Assembly: GCF_006874625.1 (NCBI RefSeq)
Contig: NZ_CP030034.1
Span: 1,550,001 to 1,614,000 of the forward strand
Reading direction: 5' to 3'
DNA: 64,000 nucleotides
DNA from: Bdellovibrio sp. NC01
GTDB taxonomy: Bacteria; Bdellovibrionota; Bdellovibrionia; Bdellovibrionales; Bdellovibrionaceae
Part shown: positions 47,380 to 56,242 of the stretch, piece by piece
How positions within the stretch are numbered: the first letter of the stretch is position 1
Layout of the letters: each line of letters starts with the position of its first letter
The notes under the pieces: model-generated
Told to the model about the DNA's origin: nothing
Database searches by the model: none
What the model saw: only the letters and a program-made list of their open reading frames with translations
Position numbers and translations under genes: made by a program

Positions 47380-47432
47380 AAGACACAGATCCTTAACAAA
47401 GAGTGTGTATAAGCAGCGCTAAATGAGAAGAA

Positions 47433-48194
47433 CTAATTTTTGACAGAGTTCGCGTAAGAAAAAAGCGCAATTGATGCTGCCACAGTCGCATTCAAAGATT
47501 CCACTCCATGAGTCGGAACGGACAGGCGTTGCAAGCCTTTGATACCGCTAAAGCCGGGGCCTTCTTCGCCGATCACTAGTTGCAAGTTTTTAGGCCAATT
47601 GAATTTTGCGACATTTTCGCCCTTCATGTCCAAAGCCCAAAGGCCTTCATGAGAAGACACATACTCTGCAAATTTTCCGATTTTAAACATCGGAAGTTTC
47701 AGCATCGCTCCGGCTGACGCTTTGATTGCTTTGGGATGGTAGGGGGAAACGCTTTCTTCCGTCAGGATCAGTTTACTTACACCAAATGCTAAAGCTGAAC
47801 GCGCCAGTGCCCCCAGATTGCCTGGATCACCCAATGGGCAAACAAGTTCTAAACCTTGAACTTTGTGATCATTCGGCAAGGCAGGCAGAGCTTTCGGCTC
47901 AAGAACCAACAAGTTGTAATGAGTTCCCACCACATCCAACTCATTAAACATCGCTTTCGGAAGTTTGAATACGGGGATGCGACCAAACTGTGCCACCGAA
48001 GACGTTGGCGTCAGCGAGCGCAAGTCTTCGTGAATGATTTCAGCTTTTACTTTGAAGTTGGGATTTGCCAAGAATTCTTCGATCAGCTTTTCACCCATCA
48101 AAATGAATTCATTGTGTTTTTTGATTCCGCGAGCAGACGATAGATCACTCCAACGACGAAAGTGTTCGTTACTTTTTGAAGTGATCTCTGTCAT
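47433..48194 (-). CDS. TrmH/SpoU family RNA 2'-O-methyltransferase
   Basis: This is a SPOUT-class RNA methyltransferase using S-adenosylmethionine. The 253-residue protein has an N-terminal substrate-binding domain (ARGIKKHNEFILMGEKLIEE) and the C-terminal knot with motif 1 DPGNLGALARSALAFG, motif 2 LQLVIGEEGPGF and motif 3 VESLNATVAASIALFSY. Which rRNA or tRNA nucleotide is modified cannot be read. It lies 2 bp from the upstream secreted-protein gene, in a leftward operon. Confidence 0.9.
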   Translation of the reverse strand: MTEITSKSNEHFRRWSDLSSARGIKKHNEFILMGEKLIEEFLANPNFKVKAEIIHEDLRSLTPTSSVAQFGRIPVFKLPKAMFNELDVVGTHYNLLVLEPKALPALPNDHKVQGLELVCPLGDPGNLGALARSALAFGVSKLILTEESVSPYHPKAIKASAGAMLKLPMFKIGKFAEYVSSHEGLWALDMKGENVAKFNWPKNLQLVIGEEGPGFSGIKGLQRLSVPTHGVESLNATVAASIALFSYANSVKN

Positions 48195-48196
48195 GA

Positions 48197-48622
48197 CTAT
48201 TTTCCTTTTTCGCGTTTATACAGCTTAAGATCGTAATAGCCATTTCCGCCTGCGGCAATACGCAATTTTGTGCCGTCTTTATCTTTGAAGATCATGATTT
48301 TTTGGCTGCGATTTTCATCGACCAAAATTTCACCGATCAAAGCATTTTGATCCGGAGCTAACCATCCATCCACTTTGTGATTGCGAATCGCATTCGATTG
48401 AATGTGGATAGCAGCAAGGCCGCGACCGTTGGCGTTCAATTCAATTTGTAAGAACCAGATCGTATTGTGCGAGTATGCAACCCATTCGCCTGGAAGGGTT
48501 TCAATATCTAACGGCGCAGTCGAAATGCTCAGAGGCCATGGCGGAGTAATGGGACCACCAGGATGCGCCAATGATCCGGCTGTGAAGAATAGGCTCAAGA
48601 TGATTAAGAAGAAGTGTTTCAT
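48197..48622 (-). CDS. Small exported hypothetical protein, 141 aa
   Basis: This is an exported protein with a signal peptide ending near GSLAH. The mature part of about 120 residues is Pro-rich at the start (HPGGPITPPWPL), then beta-strand-like (LPGEWVAYSHNTIWFLQIEL). The family is unknown to me. Its start overlaps the stop of the upstream regulator gene by 4 bp (ATGA), so the two are translationally coupled. It may be the target or partner of that regulator, which is only a guess. Confidence 0.75.
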   Translation of the reverse strand: MKHFFLIILSLFFTAGSLAHPGGPITPPWPLSISTAPLDIETLPGEWVAYSHNTIWFLQIELNANGRGLAAIHIQSNAIRNHKVDGWLAPDQNALIGEILVDENRSQKIMIFKDKDGTKLRIAAGGNGYYDLKLYKREKGK

Positions 48623-49743
48623 ACTTTTTCCTCTCGTGTTTTCAATTGGATTTGAGTTTGCGCATTCAAATAGTAACCTTGACGGTCGCGTAGGATGTAT
48701 TTTGGACTTTCCGAGTTCGGTTCCATCAATAGACGCAGTCTTTTAATAGAAACGTAGATCAAATTGTCGTGGATATCTGGATCATAAGCTTGCTTCCAGA
48801 TATTTTCGATCAAGTCTTCTTTGCTGTAGCGAGTTCCCGGATTTTTTAAGAACAAGACGGCAAGTTCCAGCAAGATATGCTGATTGCGGAAATCGATGTA
48901 ACCTTTTTCACGCTCTTTCAGAACATTTTGTTCTTCGTCTAAAACGAAGTCAAAATTGCTTTGGGTTTTAACCAGATTTTTCGCGCAGAAATCAGAAATC
49001 TGACGATACAAACGCGGGTGACGTTGAGCGCTGACAGCCTTCAACGCAAGCTCGGCGTAAAGCTGGAAAAGATCCTGACGTTTTTGCGCCAAAAGTACGC
49101 GAGAAATTTGCACAAGCACCGTTGGCAATGCGAATTGATGACCGTGATGTTGCGCTTTTTCATAAGCCTGCCATGCAAGATCATGAGCGCGATCCAGGTG
49201 CCCACGATCCATGGCGAAGAAGGAGCGATACATCAATGAGTTTATAGACAGATCGAAAAGGCCCAGCTCGGCAATTAAAATATCTAACTTATCAAGATAC
49301 TCTATCGCTTTGCTGATATTGCGTTGAGGTTCCCAGCTGTACCAGAAAGCCCCCAAAGCGAGGGAGCGTGCGAAGTATTCAAGATTCTGTGTCGCTGCTG
49401 CCGTATCAATAGCTTCGTGCAATTTTACTGCGGTTTCCGCAGATTCCCCACGTAACATCGAATAGTGTGCAAGCAGGCATTTTACGACGGCGCTTAAGGG
49501 GCCTTGGGTGTCTTTGTCGAATTGTTGAAGGCAAGCTAGTTGCGATTCAAACTCAAACATGCTGTCGAGTTCAAAACCTGATTGCAGAAGTAAACGACAC
49601 GCCTCTAGCCACTCGGGGAAATTCTTGCTTTCAAGGGTTTCTTTAGCGGCTTTGCGCGCAGAAATAGACGCCTCTTGGAAATGACCTTTTTGGTATTCCA
49701 ATTGAGTGATTCGAATAAGAGGATTCTGCGTCTGTTTCATCAA
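48619..49743 (-). CDS. Helical-repeat regulator with C-terminal winged-helix DNA-binding domain
   Basis: This is a 374-residue protein. The first 260 residues are helical and look like TPR repeats (LEYQKGHFQEASISARKAAK; HLDRAHDLAWQAYEKAQHHG). The C-terminal 100 residues are a PhoB/OmpR-type winged helix: ILLELAVLFLKNPGTRYSKE, DLIENIWK, DNLIYVSIKRLRLLME, then YILRDRQGYYL. This order is reversed compared with SARP/BTAD regulators. It has no receiver or membrane segment. It is the first gene of the leftward operon down to the TrmH-type gene. Target genes are unknown. Confidence 0.8.
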   Translation of the reverse strand: MMKQTQNPLIRITQLEYQKGHFQEASISARKAAKETLESKNFPEWLEACRLLLQSGFELDSMFEFESQLACLQQFDKDTQGPLSAVVKCLLAHYSMLRGESAETAVKLHEAIDTAAATQNLEYFARSLALGAFWYSWEPQRNISKAIEYLDKLDILIAELGLFDLSINSLMYRSFFAMDRGHLDRAHDLAWQAYEKAQHHGHQFALPTVLVQISRVLLAQKRQDLFQLYAELALKAVSAQRHPRLYRQISDFCAKNLVKTQSNFDFVLDEEQNVLKEREKGYIDFRNQHILLELAVLFLKNPGTRYSKEDLIENIWKQAYDPDIHDNLIYVSIKRLRLLMEPNSESPKYILRDRQGYYLNAQTQIQLKTREEKV

Positions 49744-49817
49744 GGGGGCTAGAGATAGCCCCGTGAGGTAGGTGAGTCAATTCTTAAAATAACTTACAAA
49801 AAACTTTTAATGAGCAG

Positions 49818-50684
49818 TTATTTGTACTGAGACCAGCGACGTTTTTCATCGCTAGAAAGTTCATCCATCAGAAGCTCTTCGCCTTCATCGTCTTCTGGTA
49901 ATGGCATGTGTTTGATCTTTTCATACACGACCAAGCGGCGCTCGTGAGGAGTTTCCGGCAACGTGTAAGGAATATTATCGACCAGTTTGTAGTACTCGCC
50001 CCAAGTTTTTTTGGCCATTTCGATTTCAGGATCAACCCCAGGGCCTTTCATGAAATACACACGGCCACCAATGTTCAAGCAACTGATCACGTTACCTAAA
50101 GTATTGCCGATATCCTCGACCGCGCGAGTGATCACACCATTCACAGGATAAACGAAATGCTTATTGATATTGCGACCGATGATGTCCAAATTTTTAAGCT
50201 TCATTTCTTGGCGCACGTGTTTCAAAAACTCCACACGACGTTGCACGCCCTCGCCCAAAAGAATCTGTTCGTTCGGGAACATGATCTTAAGAGGAATGCC
50301 AGGAAATCCTGGGCCCGTTCCGACGTCGATCAATGGAAATTTCAAATCCGTGTATTTCAAGATGATGATGCTGTCGATGAAGTGCTTGATCGCGATATCA
50401 CGAAGCTTCAACAGGCGAGTGAAATTCTCTTTTTCCTGATTCAGCATCAACAAACGGTAAAAATGCGCAAGATTTAGGCGTTGTTCGTGGCTCACCATAT
50501 CGAAGCGGTGATTGCGGAAAACATCGGCAATACGATCGTTGGCTTCGTGCAACTCATAGATCGTTTCAGGTTTTTTATGACGTCCCTGATTGGAATTCGC
50601 CTGAGCCGGGGCTTTGCCGTCTTTTTGACGTGCTTCTTGGCGAGCCTTATAGGGACTGTAGTTTTTTGTGTTCTTGTGAGCCAT
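49818..50684 (-). CDS. rsmG: 16S rRNA m7G527 methyltransferase RsmG
   Basis: RsmG adds the 7-methyl group at G527 of 16S rRNA. The ATG at 50684 gives 288 residues; earlier in-frame starts would run into the divergent pheS. A basic, low-complexity N-terminal extension of about 55 residues precedes the catalytic domain. Motifs are AIKHFIDSIIILKY, the SAM-binding LIDVGTGPGFPGIPLKIMFP, then VQRRVEFLKH and ITRAVEDIG. There is no good ribosome site. Confidence 0.92.
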   Translation of the reverse strand: MAHKNTKNYSPYKARQEARQKDGKAPAQANSNQGRHKKPETIYELHEANDRIADVFRNHRFDMVSHEQRLNLAHFYRLLMLNQEKENFTRLLKLRDIAIKHFIDSIIILKYTDLKFPLIDVGTGPGFPGIPLKIMFPNEQILLGEGVQRRVEFLKHVRQEMKLKNLDIIGRNINKHFVYPVNGVITRAVEDIGNTLGNVISCLNIGGRVYFMKGPGVDPEIEMAKKTWGEYYKLVDNIPYTLPETPHERRLVVYEKIKHMPLPEDDEGEELLMDELSSDEKRRWSQYK

Positions 50685-50793
50685 GGACGGAGGAAGATAG
50701 GGTTCCAGGACCCAAAGTTCAAGCCTTTTTTGCACTGTGTGAAAAAGCTCAAGTCCTTGAAAAGCCTTTATTTTCAAGCCATTATGGACGCCT

Positions 50794-51819
50794 ATGTCAT
50801 TACTGAAACTAGATTCCATCAAAGACAGCGCCTTAGCAGCTTTTAAAGCGGCTCCGAGCTCTAAAGAACTTTACGATTTGAAAGTTCAATATCTTGGTAA
50901 AAACGGCTCCCTTACAGAAATCATGAAAGAGATGGCTTCATTGCCGAAAGAGGAAAAACCTCTGTTTGGTAAAAAGGTCAACGAAGTGAAGCAGCTTCTT
51001 GAAACTGCTTACACAGAGGCTGAAGAGCATCTTAAAAAGGGAGAGATCTCTGCGAAGATGGCAGCGGAAGAAATCGATCTGACGTTGCCGGGTTTGACTC
51101 GCAACAAAGGCACGCAACATCCGGTGAACATGGTTGTTGAAGAGATCTTCACGGTGATGTCGCGTCTTGGATATTCTGTTCGTACGGGTCCACTCATCGA
51201 GAAGGACTACTACAACTTTGAAGCGTTGAATATTCCAGCCGATCATCCGGCGCGTGACATGCAAGATACTTTCTTCATTGATAAGTCGCATGTTCTTCGT
51301 ACGCACACATCACCAATTCAAATTCACTCTTTGGAAACTGAGGAGTTGCCACTTCGTGTGATCGGTACGGGGCCTGTGTTCCGTTGTGACTCGGATATTT
51401 CGCATTTGCCGAACTTCCACCAGATTGAAGCTTTGTGTGTCGATGAAAAAGTTTCGATGGCGGATTTGAAGGGAACCATCAGTTTCTTCGTGCGCGAATA
51501 TTTTGGCCCAGGTTTGAAAACACGTTTCCGTCCAAGCTTCTTCCCATTTACAGAGCCTTCTGCGGAAGTGGATTGCTCATGCCCAATTTGTAAAGGCAAA
51601 GGCTGCAGTCTTTGTAAGCAATCGGGTTGGATTGAAATCGGCGGTTGCGGTCTTGTGAATCCGAAAGTGTTCCAAGCAGCGAAAATCGAATATCCAAAAT
51701 ATCAAGGTTTCGCATTCGGCTTCGGTGTTGAGCGTATGGCTATCATCAAGTACGGCATCGAAGACATTCGTTTATTCCCTGAAAATGACGTTCGTTTCTT
51801 AAGGCAGTTTGTAAAATGA
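50794..51819 (+). CDS. pheS: Phenylalanyl-tRNA synthetase alpha subunit
   Basis: This is the catalytic subunit of the (alpha-beta)2 PheRS. The 341-residue protein has an N-terminal coiled-coil for tRNA binding (about 1-90) and the class II core. Motif 2 is [20 protein letters not shown] Cys-rich [19 protein letters not shown] insertion, also found in some other bacterial PheS, precedes [11 protein letters not shown] and motif 3 [13 protein letters not shown]. It overlaps pheT by 4 bp. It is divergent from rsmG with a 109-bp spacer. Confidence 0.97.
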   Translation: MSLLKLDSIKDSALAAFKAAPSSKELYDLKVQYLGKNGSLTEIMKEMASLPKEEKPLFGKKVNEVKQLLETAYTEAEEHLKKGEISAKMAAEEIDLTLPGLTRNKGTQHPVNMVVEEIFTVMSRLGYSVRTGPLIEKDYYNFEALNIPADHPARDMQDTFFIDKSHVLRTHTSPIQIHSLETEELPLRVIGTGPVFRCDSDISHLPNFHQIEALCVDEKVSMADLKGTISFFVREYFGPGLKTRFRPSFFPFTEPSAEVDCSCPICKGKGCSLCKQSGWIEIGGCGLVNPKVFQAAKIEYPKYQGFAFGFGVERMAIIKYGIEDIRLFPENDVRFLRQFVK

Positions 51820-54290
51820 AGATCAGTCTAAAATGGCTCCAAGATTATGTTGATGTGACAGAGTACTTCCAAAAGCCAGAAGTACTTGCGGAAGCATTGA
51901 CTCGCGCAGGACTTGAGGTTGAAGAAATCACAAATCGTGCGAAAGATTTCAATCACGTCGTGATTGGTCACATTCTAGAAAAAGACAAACATCCAAACGC
52001 AGACAAACTTTCTCTTTGTCGTGTTTCAACGGGTGACGTTGTTCATCAAATCGTCTGTGGCGCGCAAAATCACAAAGCGGGTGACCGTGTGATCGTGGCC
52101 TTGCCAGGCGCGGTTTTGCCGGGCAATTTTGCGATCAAAAAATCAGCAGTTCGTGGCGTTGATTCAGCAGGGATGTTGTGCTCTTTGAAAGAGTTGGGTC
52201 TTGCTAAAGAATCTGACGGTATCGCGATTCTTCCTGCGGATGCCCCAGTGGGTATGTCTTATGCGCAGTACGGTGGTTATGACGATATCACTTTCGAATT
52301 GAAGGTGACTCCGAACCGTGCGGATTGCTTAAGCCACTTTGGTTTGGCTCGTGAAGTTGCGACTTTAACTGGTAAAGAGTTGAAAGCTCCTTCTTCTGAA
52401 GTGAAAACTTCTTCGCAATCAACAAAATCAGCGATCGCTCTTGATGTGAAGGCTTTTGATTTGTGTCCTCGTTATACAGGTCGCTACATCAAAGGCGTTA
52501 AAGTCGGTGCTTCGCCTGAATGGTTGAAGAAACGTATTGAAAGCGTTGGTTTGAATTCTATCAATAACATCGTCGACGTGACTAACTACGTGATGATGGA
52601 ATTGGGTCAGCCTCTTCATGCTTTCGATGCTAATTTTATTGGTGGTAAAAAAATCATCGTGGATCGCGCGGTTGCTGGTGAATCATTCATCACTTTGGAT
52701 GGCACTGAAATCAAATTGACTGGCGAAGAGCTTACGATTCGTGATGCTTCTCATCCAGTGTGTTTGGCGGGTGTTGTGGGTGGTAAAAACTCTGGCGTGA
52801 CTGATGGCACGACAGAAGTTTTTTTGGAGGCTGCTTACTTCATTCCAATGAGTGCGCGTAAAACTTCACGTACTCACGGTATCGATACAGATTCTGCTTA
52901 CCGCTTTTCTCGCGGTGTCGATCCAGACGGAGCTTTGCGTGCGTTGAATCGTGCTGCGGCTTTGATTTTGGAAGTTGCTGGTGGCGAAGCGTTTGCTGAT
53001 CACCATGATTTCTATCCAAATCCAGTGAAGAAATCTCCAGTCACTATTTCTGTGCAAACAGTTTCTGATCGTTTGGGTTACCAAGCGGAAGAAGCGAAGT
53101 TTGTTGATTTCATGAAACGCTTGGGTTGTCAGATTACGGCGGCAGCCGGCAGTGCTGGAGCGACGGCAGGCGCGCAAGCTGGAGCAACTTATACAATTCT
53201 TCCGCCAACGTTCCGTTTCGACCTTGAACAAGACATGGACTTGGTTGAAGAGTACGCGCGTTTGAATGGTTACGAACACATTCCTGAAACATTGCCGGTG
53301 TTCGTGAAGTCTCCATCAAACCACGACAAAGCTTTCATGTTGAATCGTTCAACATCTGAAATCGTTCGTGCGGAAGGTTTCCAACAAGCGTTCAACTTTG
53401 CCTTCGTGGGCTCGAAAGCTGAAAAGGCTTTCTTGGGTTCGTCAGCAGCGTTGAAAGCGGCGGGCTTTGCCGTGAGTGATAAAGAAATTCGCATCATGAA
53501 TCCTCTGAATGAGGAAATGGACGTGATGAGATCTTCTTTGAGTTTTGGTCTTTTCAGAAATTTGAACACGAATTTCCATTACGGCAACATGTTTGGCCGT
53601 TTGTTTGAAATTGGTTCGACGTTCTCTGTAAAAGAAGACGGTGGCTACAATGAAAGCTCGCACATTGGTTTTGCATTGTGGGGTAAAAACGAAAATCTTT
53701 GGAATAAGTCTTTGGACTATCCATTGGTATTTGAGTTGAAGGCGACTGTTGAAACGCTTTTGAAAACTTTGAATATCTCTTCGTATACGTGGGTCTCTGC
53801 TAAAGATTCTAGCGAAGTGCCAGCGTTCATCCATCATGGGCAGTATGCGCAGTTGTTGGTTGAAGGCAAAAAAGTAGGCTTTATCGGAACTCTTCATCCG
53901 GTTCTTTTGGATGATAATAAGATCCGTGTGCCTGCGGCGGTGGGTGAGTTTGACTTGGATCAGCTTTATAAAGGCCAACCACGTCCTTACCGTATCCAAA
54001 GTGTTTCGAAGTTCCCGATCGTAGAGCGCGACTTTGCTTTCGTGATGCCGAAGACTTTGAAAGTCGGCGACGTTTTGAAAGACATCCGTAAAGCTGCGGC
54101 TGGTTTGCTTGTGAATGTTGACGTTTTTGACTTGTACGAAGGCGAAAAAATGGAAGCTGGGAAAAAATCCGTAGCGATCCGTTTGTGGCTTCAAGACAAA
54201 AATGCCACGCTGCAAGAAGCGCAGATCAACGAGGTAACTACGAAGGTACTTGAATCTCTCAAAAAGAATTTTGATCTTTCTGTGAGATAA
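51816..54290 (+). CDS. pheT: Phenylalanyl-tRNA synthetase beta subunit
   Basis: This is the 824-residue tRNA-binding and editing subunit. It has the EMAP-like domain (about 40-150), B3/B4 editing domain, B5 domain, catalytic-like core and the C-terminal ferredoxin-fold anticodon domain ([15 protein letters not shown]). In B5, between LGCQIT and [11 protein letters not shown] (about 443-463), there is an Ala/Gly/Thr-rich stretch ([17 protein letters not shown]) that I regard as an insertion. Its DNA resembles the spacer after pheT. The 4-bp overlap with pheS indicates coupling. Confidence 0.97.
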   Translation: MKISLKWLQDYVDVTEYFQKPEVLAEALTRAGLEVEEITNRAKDFNHVVIGHILEKDKHPNADKLSLCRVSTGDVVHQIVCGAQNHKAGDRVIVALPGAVLPGNFAIKKSAVRGVDSAGMLCSLKELGLAKESDGIAILPADAPVGMSYAQYGGYDDITFELKVTPNRADCLSHFGLAREVATLTGKELKAPSSEVKTSSQSTKSAIALDVKAFDLCPRYTGRYIKGVKVGASPEWLKKRIESVGLNSINNIVDVTNYVMMELGQPLHAFDANFIGGKKIIVDRAVAGESFITLDGTEIKLTGEELTIRDASHPVCLAGVVGGKNSGVTDGTTEVFLEAAYFIPMSARKTSRTHGIDTDSAYRFSRGVDPDGALRALNRAAALILEVAGGEAFADHHDFYPNPVKKSPVTISVQTVSDRLGYQAEEAKFVDFMKRLGCQITAAAGSAGATAGAQAGATYTILPPTFRFDLEQDMDLVEEYARLNGYEHIPETLPVFVKSPSNHDKAFMLNRSTSEIVRAEGFQQAFNFAFVGSKAEKAFLGSSAALKAAGFAVSDKEIRIMNPLNEEMDVMRSSLSFGLFRNLNTNFHYGNMFGRLFEIGSTFSVKEDGGYNESSHIGFALWGKNENLWNKSLDYPLVFELKATVETLLKTLNISSYTWVSAKDSSEVPAFIHHGQYAQLLVEGKKVGFIGTLHPVLLDDNKIRVPAAVGEFDLDQLYKGQPRPYRIQSVSKFPIVERDFAFVMPKTLKVGDVLKDIRKAAAGLLVNVDVFDLYEGEKMEAGKKSVAIRLWLQDKNATLQEAQINEVTTKVLESLKKNFDLSVR
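53145..53187. repeat. Repeat copy inside pheT encoding an Ala/Gly linker
   Basis: The stretch starts GCCGGCAGTGCTGGAGCG and ends AGGCGCGCAAGCTGGAGCAA, with an internal direct repeat GCTGGAGC. It matches the two flanks of the spacer element at 54351-54420 (GCCGGCAGAGCTGAAGCG and AGGCGCGCAAGCTGAAGCAA) but lacks that copy's central hairpin. It stays in frame and adds about 14 residues to the B5 domain. Confidence 0.65.
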
Positions 54291-54341
54291 ATTCTTGATT
54301 GTTTTCAAATGCTTGCTAGGCTTAAGTTAAGTAGGCATTTT

Positions 54342-54420
54342 CCGGCGGAAGCCGGCAGAGCTGAAGCGCCGAACAACTCCTGCAAAGCAGGAGTACAAAT
54401 AGGCGCGCAAGCTGAAGCAA
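54342..54420. repeat. Hairpin-rich repeat in the pheT-ihfA spacer
   Basis: The spacer holds CCGGC/GCCGG (54342-54355, loop GGAA) and ACTCCTGC/GCAGGAGT (54376-54394, loop AAA). These lie between the blocks GCCGGCAGAGCTGAAGCG (54351-54368) and AGGCGCGCAAGCTGAAGCAA (54401-54420), which recur inside pheT. No T-run follows, so read-through from pheT into ihfA is likely. It is followed by the ihfA ribosome site. Confidence 0.6.
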
Positions 54421-54442
54421 GTAATTAAAGTGAAGGATCACT

Positions 54443-54811
54443 ATGGCTGGCCAAAACTTAGGTAAATCAACTGTGACGAAGGCCGATATCGTCGAGAACG
54501 TGTATCAAAAGATCGGTTTCTCGAAGAAAGAAGCATCAGAGTTGGTTGAACTCTGCTTTGATACCTTGAAGACTGTTTTGCAAAACGGTGAAAAGGTTAA
54601 GATTTCTGGTTTTGGTAACTTCGTCGTTCGTGGCAAAAACGAACGTATCGGACGTAACCCACAAACTGGCGAACAAATCAAAATTTCTGCACGTCGTGTT
54701 CTCACTTTCAGACCGTCTCAAGTATTGAAGGCGATGCTGAATGGTGAAGAGTACGCTCACCTCAAGGATGATGACGATGACGACGACGATGACTACGGTG
54801 ATGATGAATAA
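54443..54811 (+). CDS. ihfA: Integration host factor alpha subunit with Asp-rich tail
   Basis: IHF-alpha bends DNA in recombination, replication and transcription. The first 100 residues are a standard HU/IHF fold: TKADIVENVYQKIGFSKKEA, VKISGFGNFVVRGKNERIGR (with the beta-arm and NPQTG tip) and RRVLTFRPSQVLKAMLNG. After that comes an acidic extension of about 20 residues containing nine consecutive Asp and ending YGDDE, which is not part of normal IHF. The pheT-ihfA-merR order is shared with many proteobacteria. A weak GAAGGA ribosome site lies upstream. Confidence 0.9.
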   Translation: MAGQNLGKSTVTKADIVENVYQKIGFSKKEASELVELCFDTLKTVLQNGEKVKISGFGNFVVRGKNERIGRNPQTGEQIKISARRVLTFRPSQVLKAMLNGEEYAHLKDDDDDDDDDYGDDE

Positions 54812-54815
54812 TCCG

Positions 54816-55367
54816 ATGACTGACTTGGATGAAACAGTTCAAGAAGTTGTTGAAGAGCAAATGAGTTTTGATAACACAGAACTTAATTTGGGCGATCAAC
54901 ATCTTGAATTCGTTGAAGAGACTTCTGAAGGCTCTACGGCAAACGCGAACGACATCGTTCCTGTTTCTATTCCAGCGATGCTTTGTGATGACAAACTTCT
55001 GGAGGAGATCAAAGCGATTCCAGATAAAATGGGTTTTAAAATTGGTGATGTTGCAGAAATTCTGGGCATCAAACAATACGTTCTTCGCTACTGGGAAACT
55101 GAGTTCGAAGTTCTAAAGCCTAAAAAAGCTTCTAACAACCAACGTATGTACACTCGTAAAGACGTGGAAAACGCGCTGTTGATCAGAAAGCTTTTGCACC
55201 GCGACCGCTTCTCTATCGAAGGCGCTCGCAACGCAATGAAAGAACTGAAAGCTCATGTCCGTAAAGAAAAAGACATGACTCAAGTTTACACTAAGATCGA
55301 TCACTTGAATGAAGCGGTTGATGAACTCGTTATGGATATCCGCCGCGTTCGTCAGATGTTCTTGTAG
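54816..55367 (+). CDS. MerR-family transcriptional regulator
   Basis: This 183-residue DNA-binding protein has a long acidic N-terminal region (about 1-65, low complexity), followed by a MerR winged helix (FKIGDVAEILGIKQYVLRYW, then QRMYTRKDVENALLIRKLL) and a short C-terminal dimerisation helix. No effector-binding Cys pair is visible. Several ATG codons are possible (54801, 54804 and 54816), and I list the one after the ihfA stop. A MerR-like gene downstream of ihfA is a widespread arrangement. Targets are unknown. Confidence 0.85.
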   Translation: MTDLDETVQEVVEEQMSFDNTELNLGDQHLEFVEETSEGSTANANDIVPVSIPAMLCDDKLLEEIKAIPDKMGFKIGDVAEILGIKQYVLRYWETEFEVLKPKKASNNQRMYTRKDVENALLIRKLLHRDRFSIEGARNAMKELKAHVRKEKDMTQVYTKIDHLNEAVDELVMDIRRVRQMFL

Positions 55368-55392
55368 TTTGTGGGTCCTCGGTAGTGCGGGG

Positions 55393-55534
55393 ATTTGCTG
55401 GAGAGGCAGAGCTTTCTTTTTGCTTCTTCGGCACGGCTTCCTGCCTCGTCGCTTCGACGCCTTTGGCGTCGAGGGCCATCCAGGCCCCGCGAAGGCCTCA
55501 TACGCAAAAATAAATCTCTACCTCTCCAGCAAAT
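55393..55534. repeat. 142-bp palindromic element with 31-bp arms
   Basis: The arm at 55393-55423 and the reverse complement of 55504-55534 agree at 28 of 31 positions (ATTTGCTGGAGAGG core). Inside are TCGACGCC/GGCGTCGA (55454-55472) and GGGCC/GGCCC (55473-55487) hairpins. It fills most of the 296-bp gap after the merR gene. No open reading frame of note spans it. It looks like a MITE or bacterial palindromic unit, possibly a strong terminator. Confidence 0.75.
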
Positions 55535-55663
55535 TTTGCCTTCGATGAATTGGCTACATGAACACTGATGGTGTGTTGGTGGTACGTTCTGTAACATTAT
55601 CAAATTCATATCGTTGACCGACTTTCTTCTCTTGATAGCCTTTGCACTTCGTGGGGTTCTTCT

Positions 55664-56122
55664 ATGAAGTGTTTTCTTTTCAGTCTTTCTTTGATTTTTA
55701 TTTCATCGTTTTCATTTGCGGGTGAGTGCCAGGATTTTTCTGGGGACTATAAGCTTGTGAGTGCGGGGCTTGATGTTCCTGCTACTTTAACTATTCAACA
55801 AAGTGGTTGTGAGAAGTTTGTTTTGAAGTATCCATCTCGTGATGATGTGTATGTGCTTGATGGGGTTAAAGTTCAGCATGATGAAGTGGCTTCGATTGGG
55901 ATGGTTGTTTTTACGACATCTTATGTTCGCGATGGGGATATCGTGATTGATATTGAAAATGTCTTCAAAGATCGGGAGCCTTTTAAGATTCGTCGTCGGT
56001 TTCATTTTTATCTGTCGGTTGGGGTGATGGCGGATGAATACGGTTACTTCAATGATTCCGGAGAGTTTGAAGCTAAATTACAGAATGTGTATGAGCCGAA
56101 GCGCGTAGAAAATATATTTTGA
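55664..56122 (+). CDS. Exported hypothetical protein, 152 aa
   Basis: This is an exported protein with a signal peptide ending near SFAGE. The mature part of about 130 residues is beta-rich (DFSGDYKLVSAGLDVPATLTI; FKIRRRFHFYLSVGVMADEY) with two cysteines, suggesting a lipocalin-like or small barrel shape. I do not recognise the family. It lies between the palindromic element and the TPP riboswitch. No operon partner is evident. Confidence 0.7.
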   Translation: MKCFLFSLSLIFISSFSFAGECQDFSGDYKLVSAGLDVPATLTIQQSGCEKFVLKYPSRDDVYVLDGVKVQHDEVASIGMVVFTTSYVRDGDIVIDIENVFKDREPFKIRRRFHFYLSVGVMADEYGYFNDSGEFEAKLQNVYEPKRVENIF

Positions 56123-56142
56123 CAGCCTGATACTTCCTGAAG

Positions 56143-56242
56143 CATAAGCTTGCTCCAACGCTAGGGGTGTTACCGATTGTCGGTGACTGAGAAAAACCCT
56201 TTGAACCTGAAAGAGATAATGCTCGCGCAGGGAAGGCTTATG
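56143..56242 (+). promoter_or_regulatory. TPP (thiamin pyrophosphate) riboswitch overlapping the receptor start codon
   Basis: The conserved TPP aptamer parts are all visible: AGGGGTG (56163-56169), the P3 stem ACCGA/TCGGT, CTGAGA, ACCCTTTGAACCTGA, GATAATGC and CGCAGGGAAGG (56225-56235). The closing helix P1 is CATAAGC (56143-56149) with GCTTATG (56236-56242), a perfect 7-bp match that includes the ATG. The AGGGAAGG serves as Shine-Dalgarno. TPP binding should therefore mask both, shutting off translation of the receptor. Confidence 0.95.

Noticed and set aside
53442-54308. Long 288-residue open frame on the minus strand across the end of pheT
   Set aside because: It lies entirely opposite pheT, has an Arg/Phe/His-heavy composition typical of antisense frames, no ribosome site and no recognisable domain.
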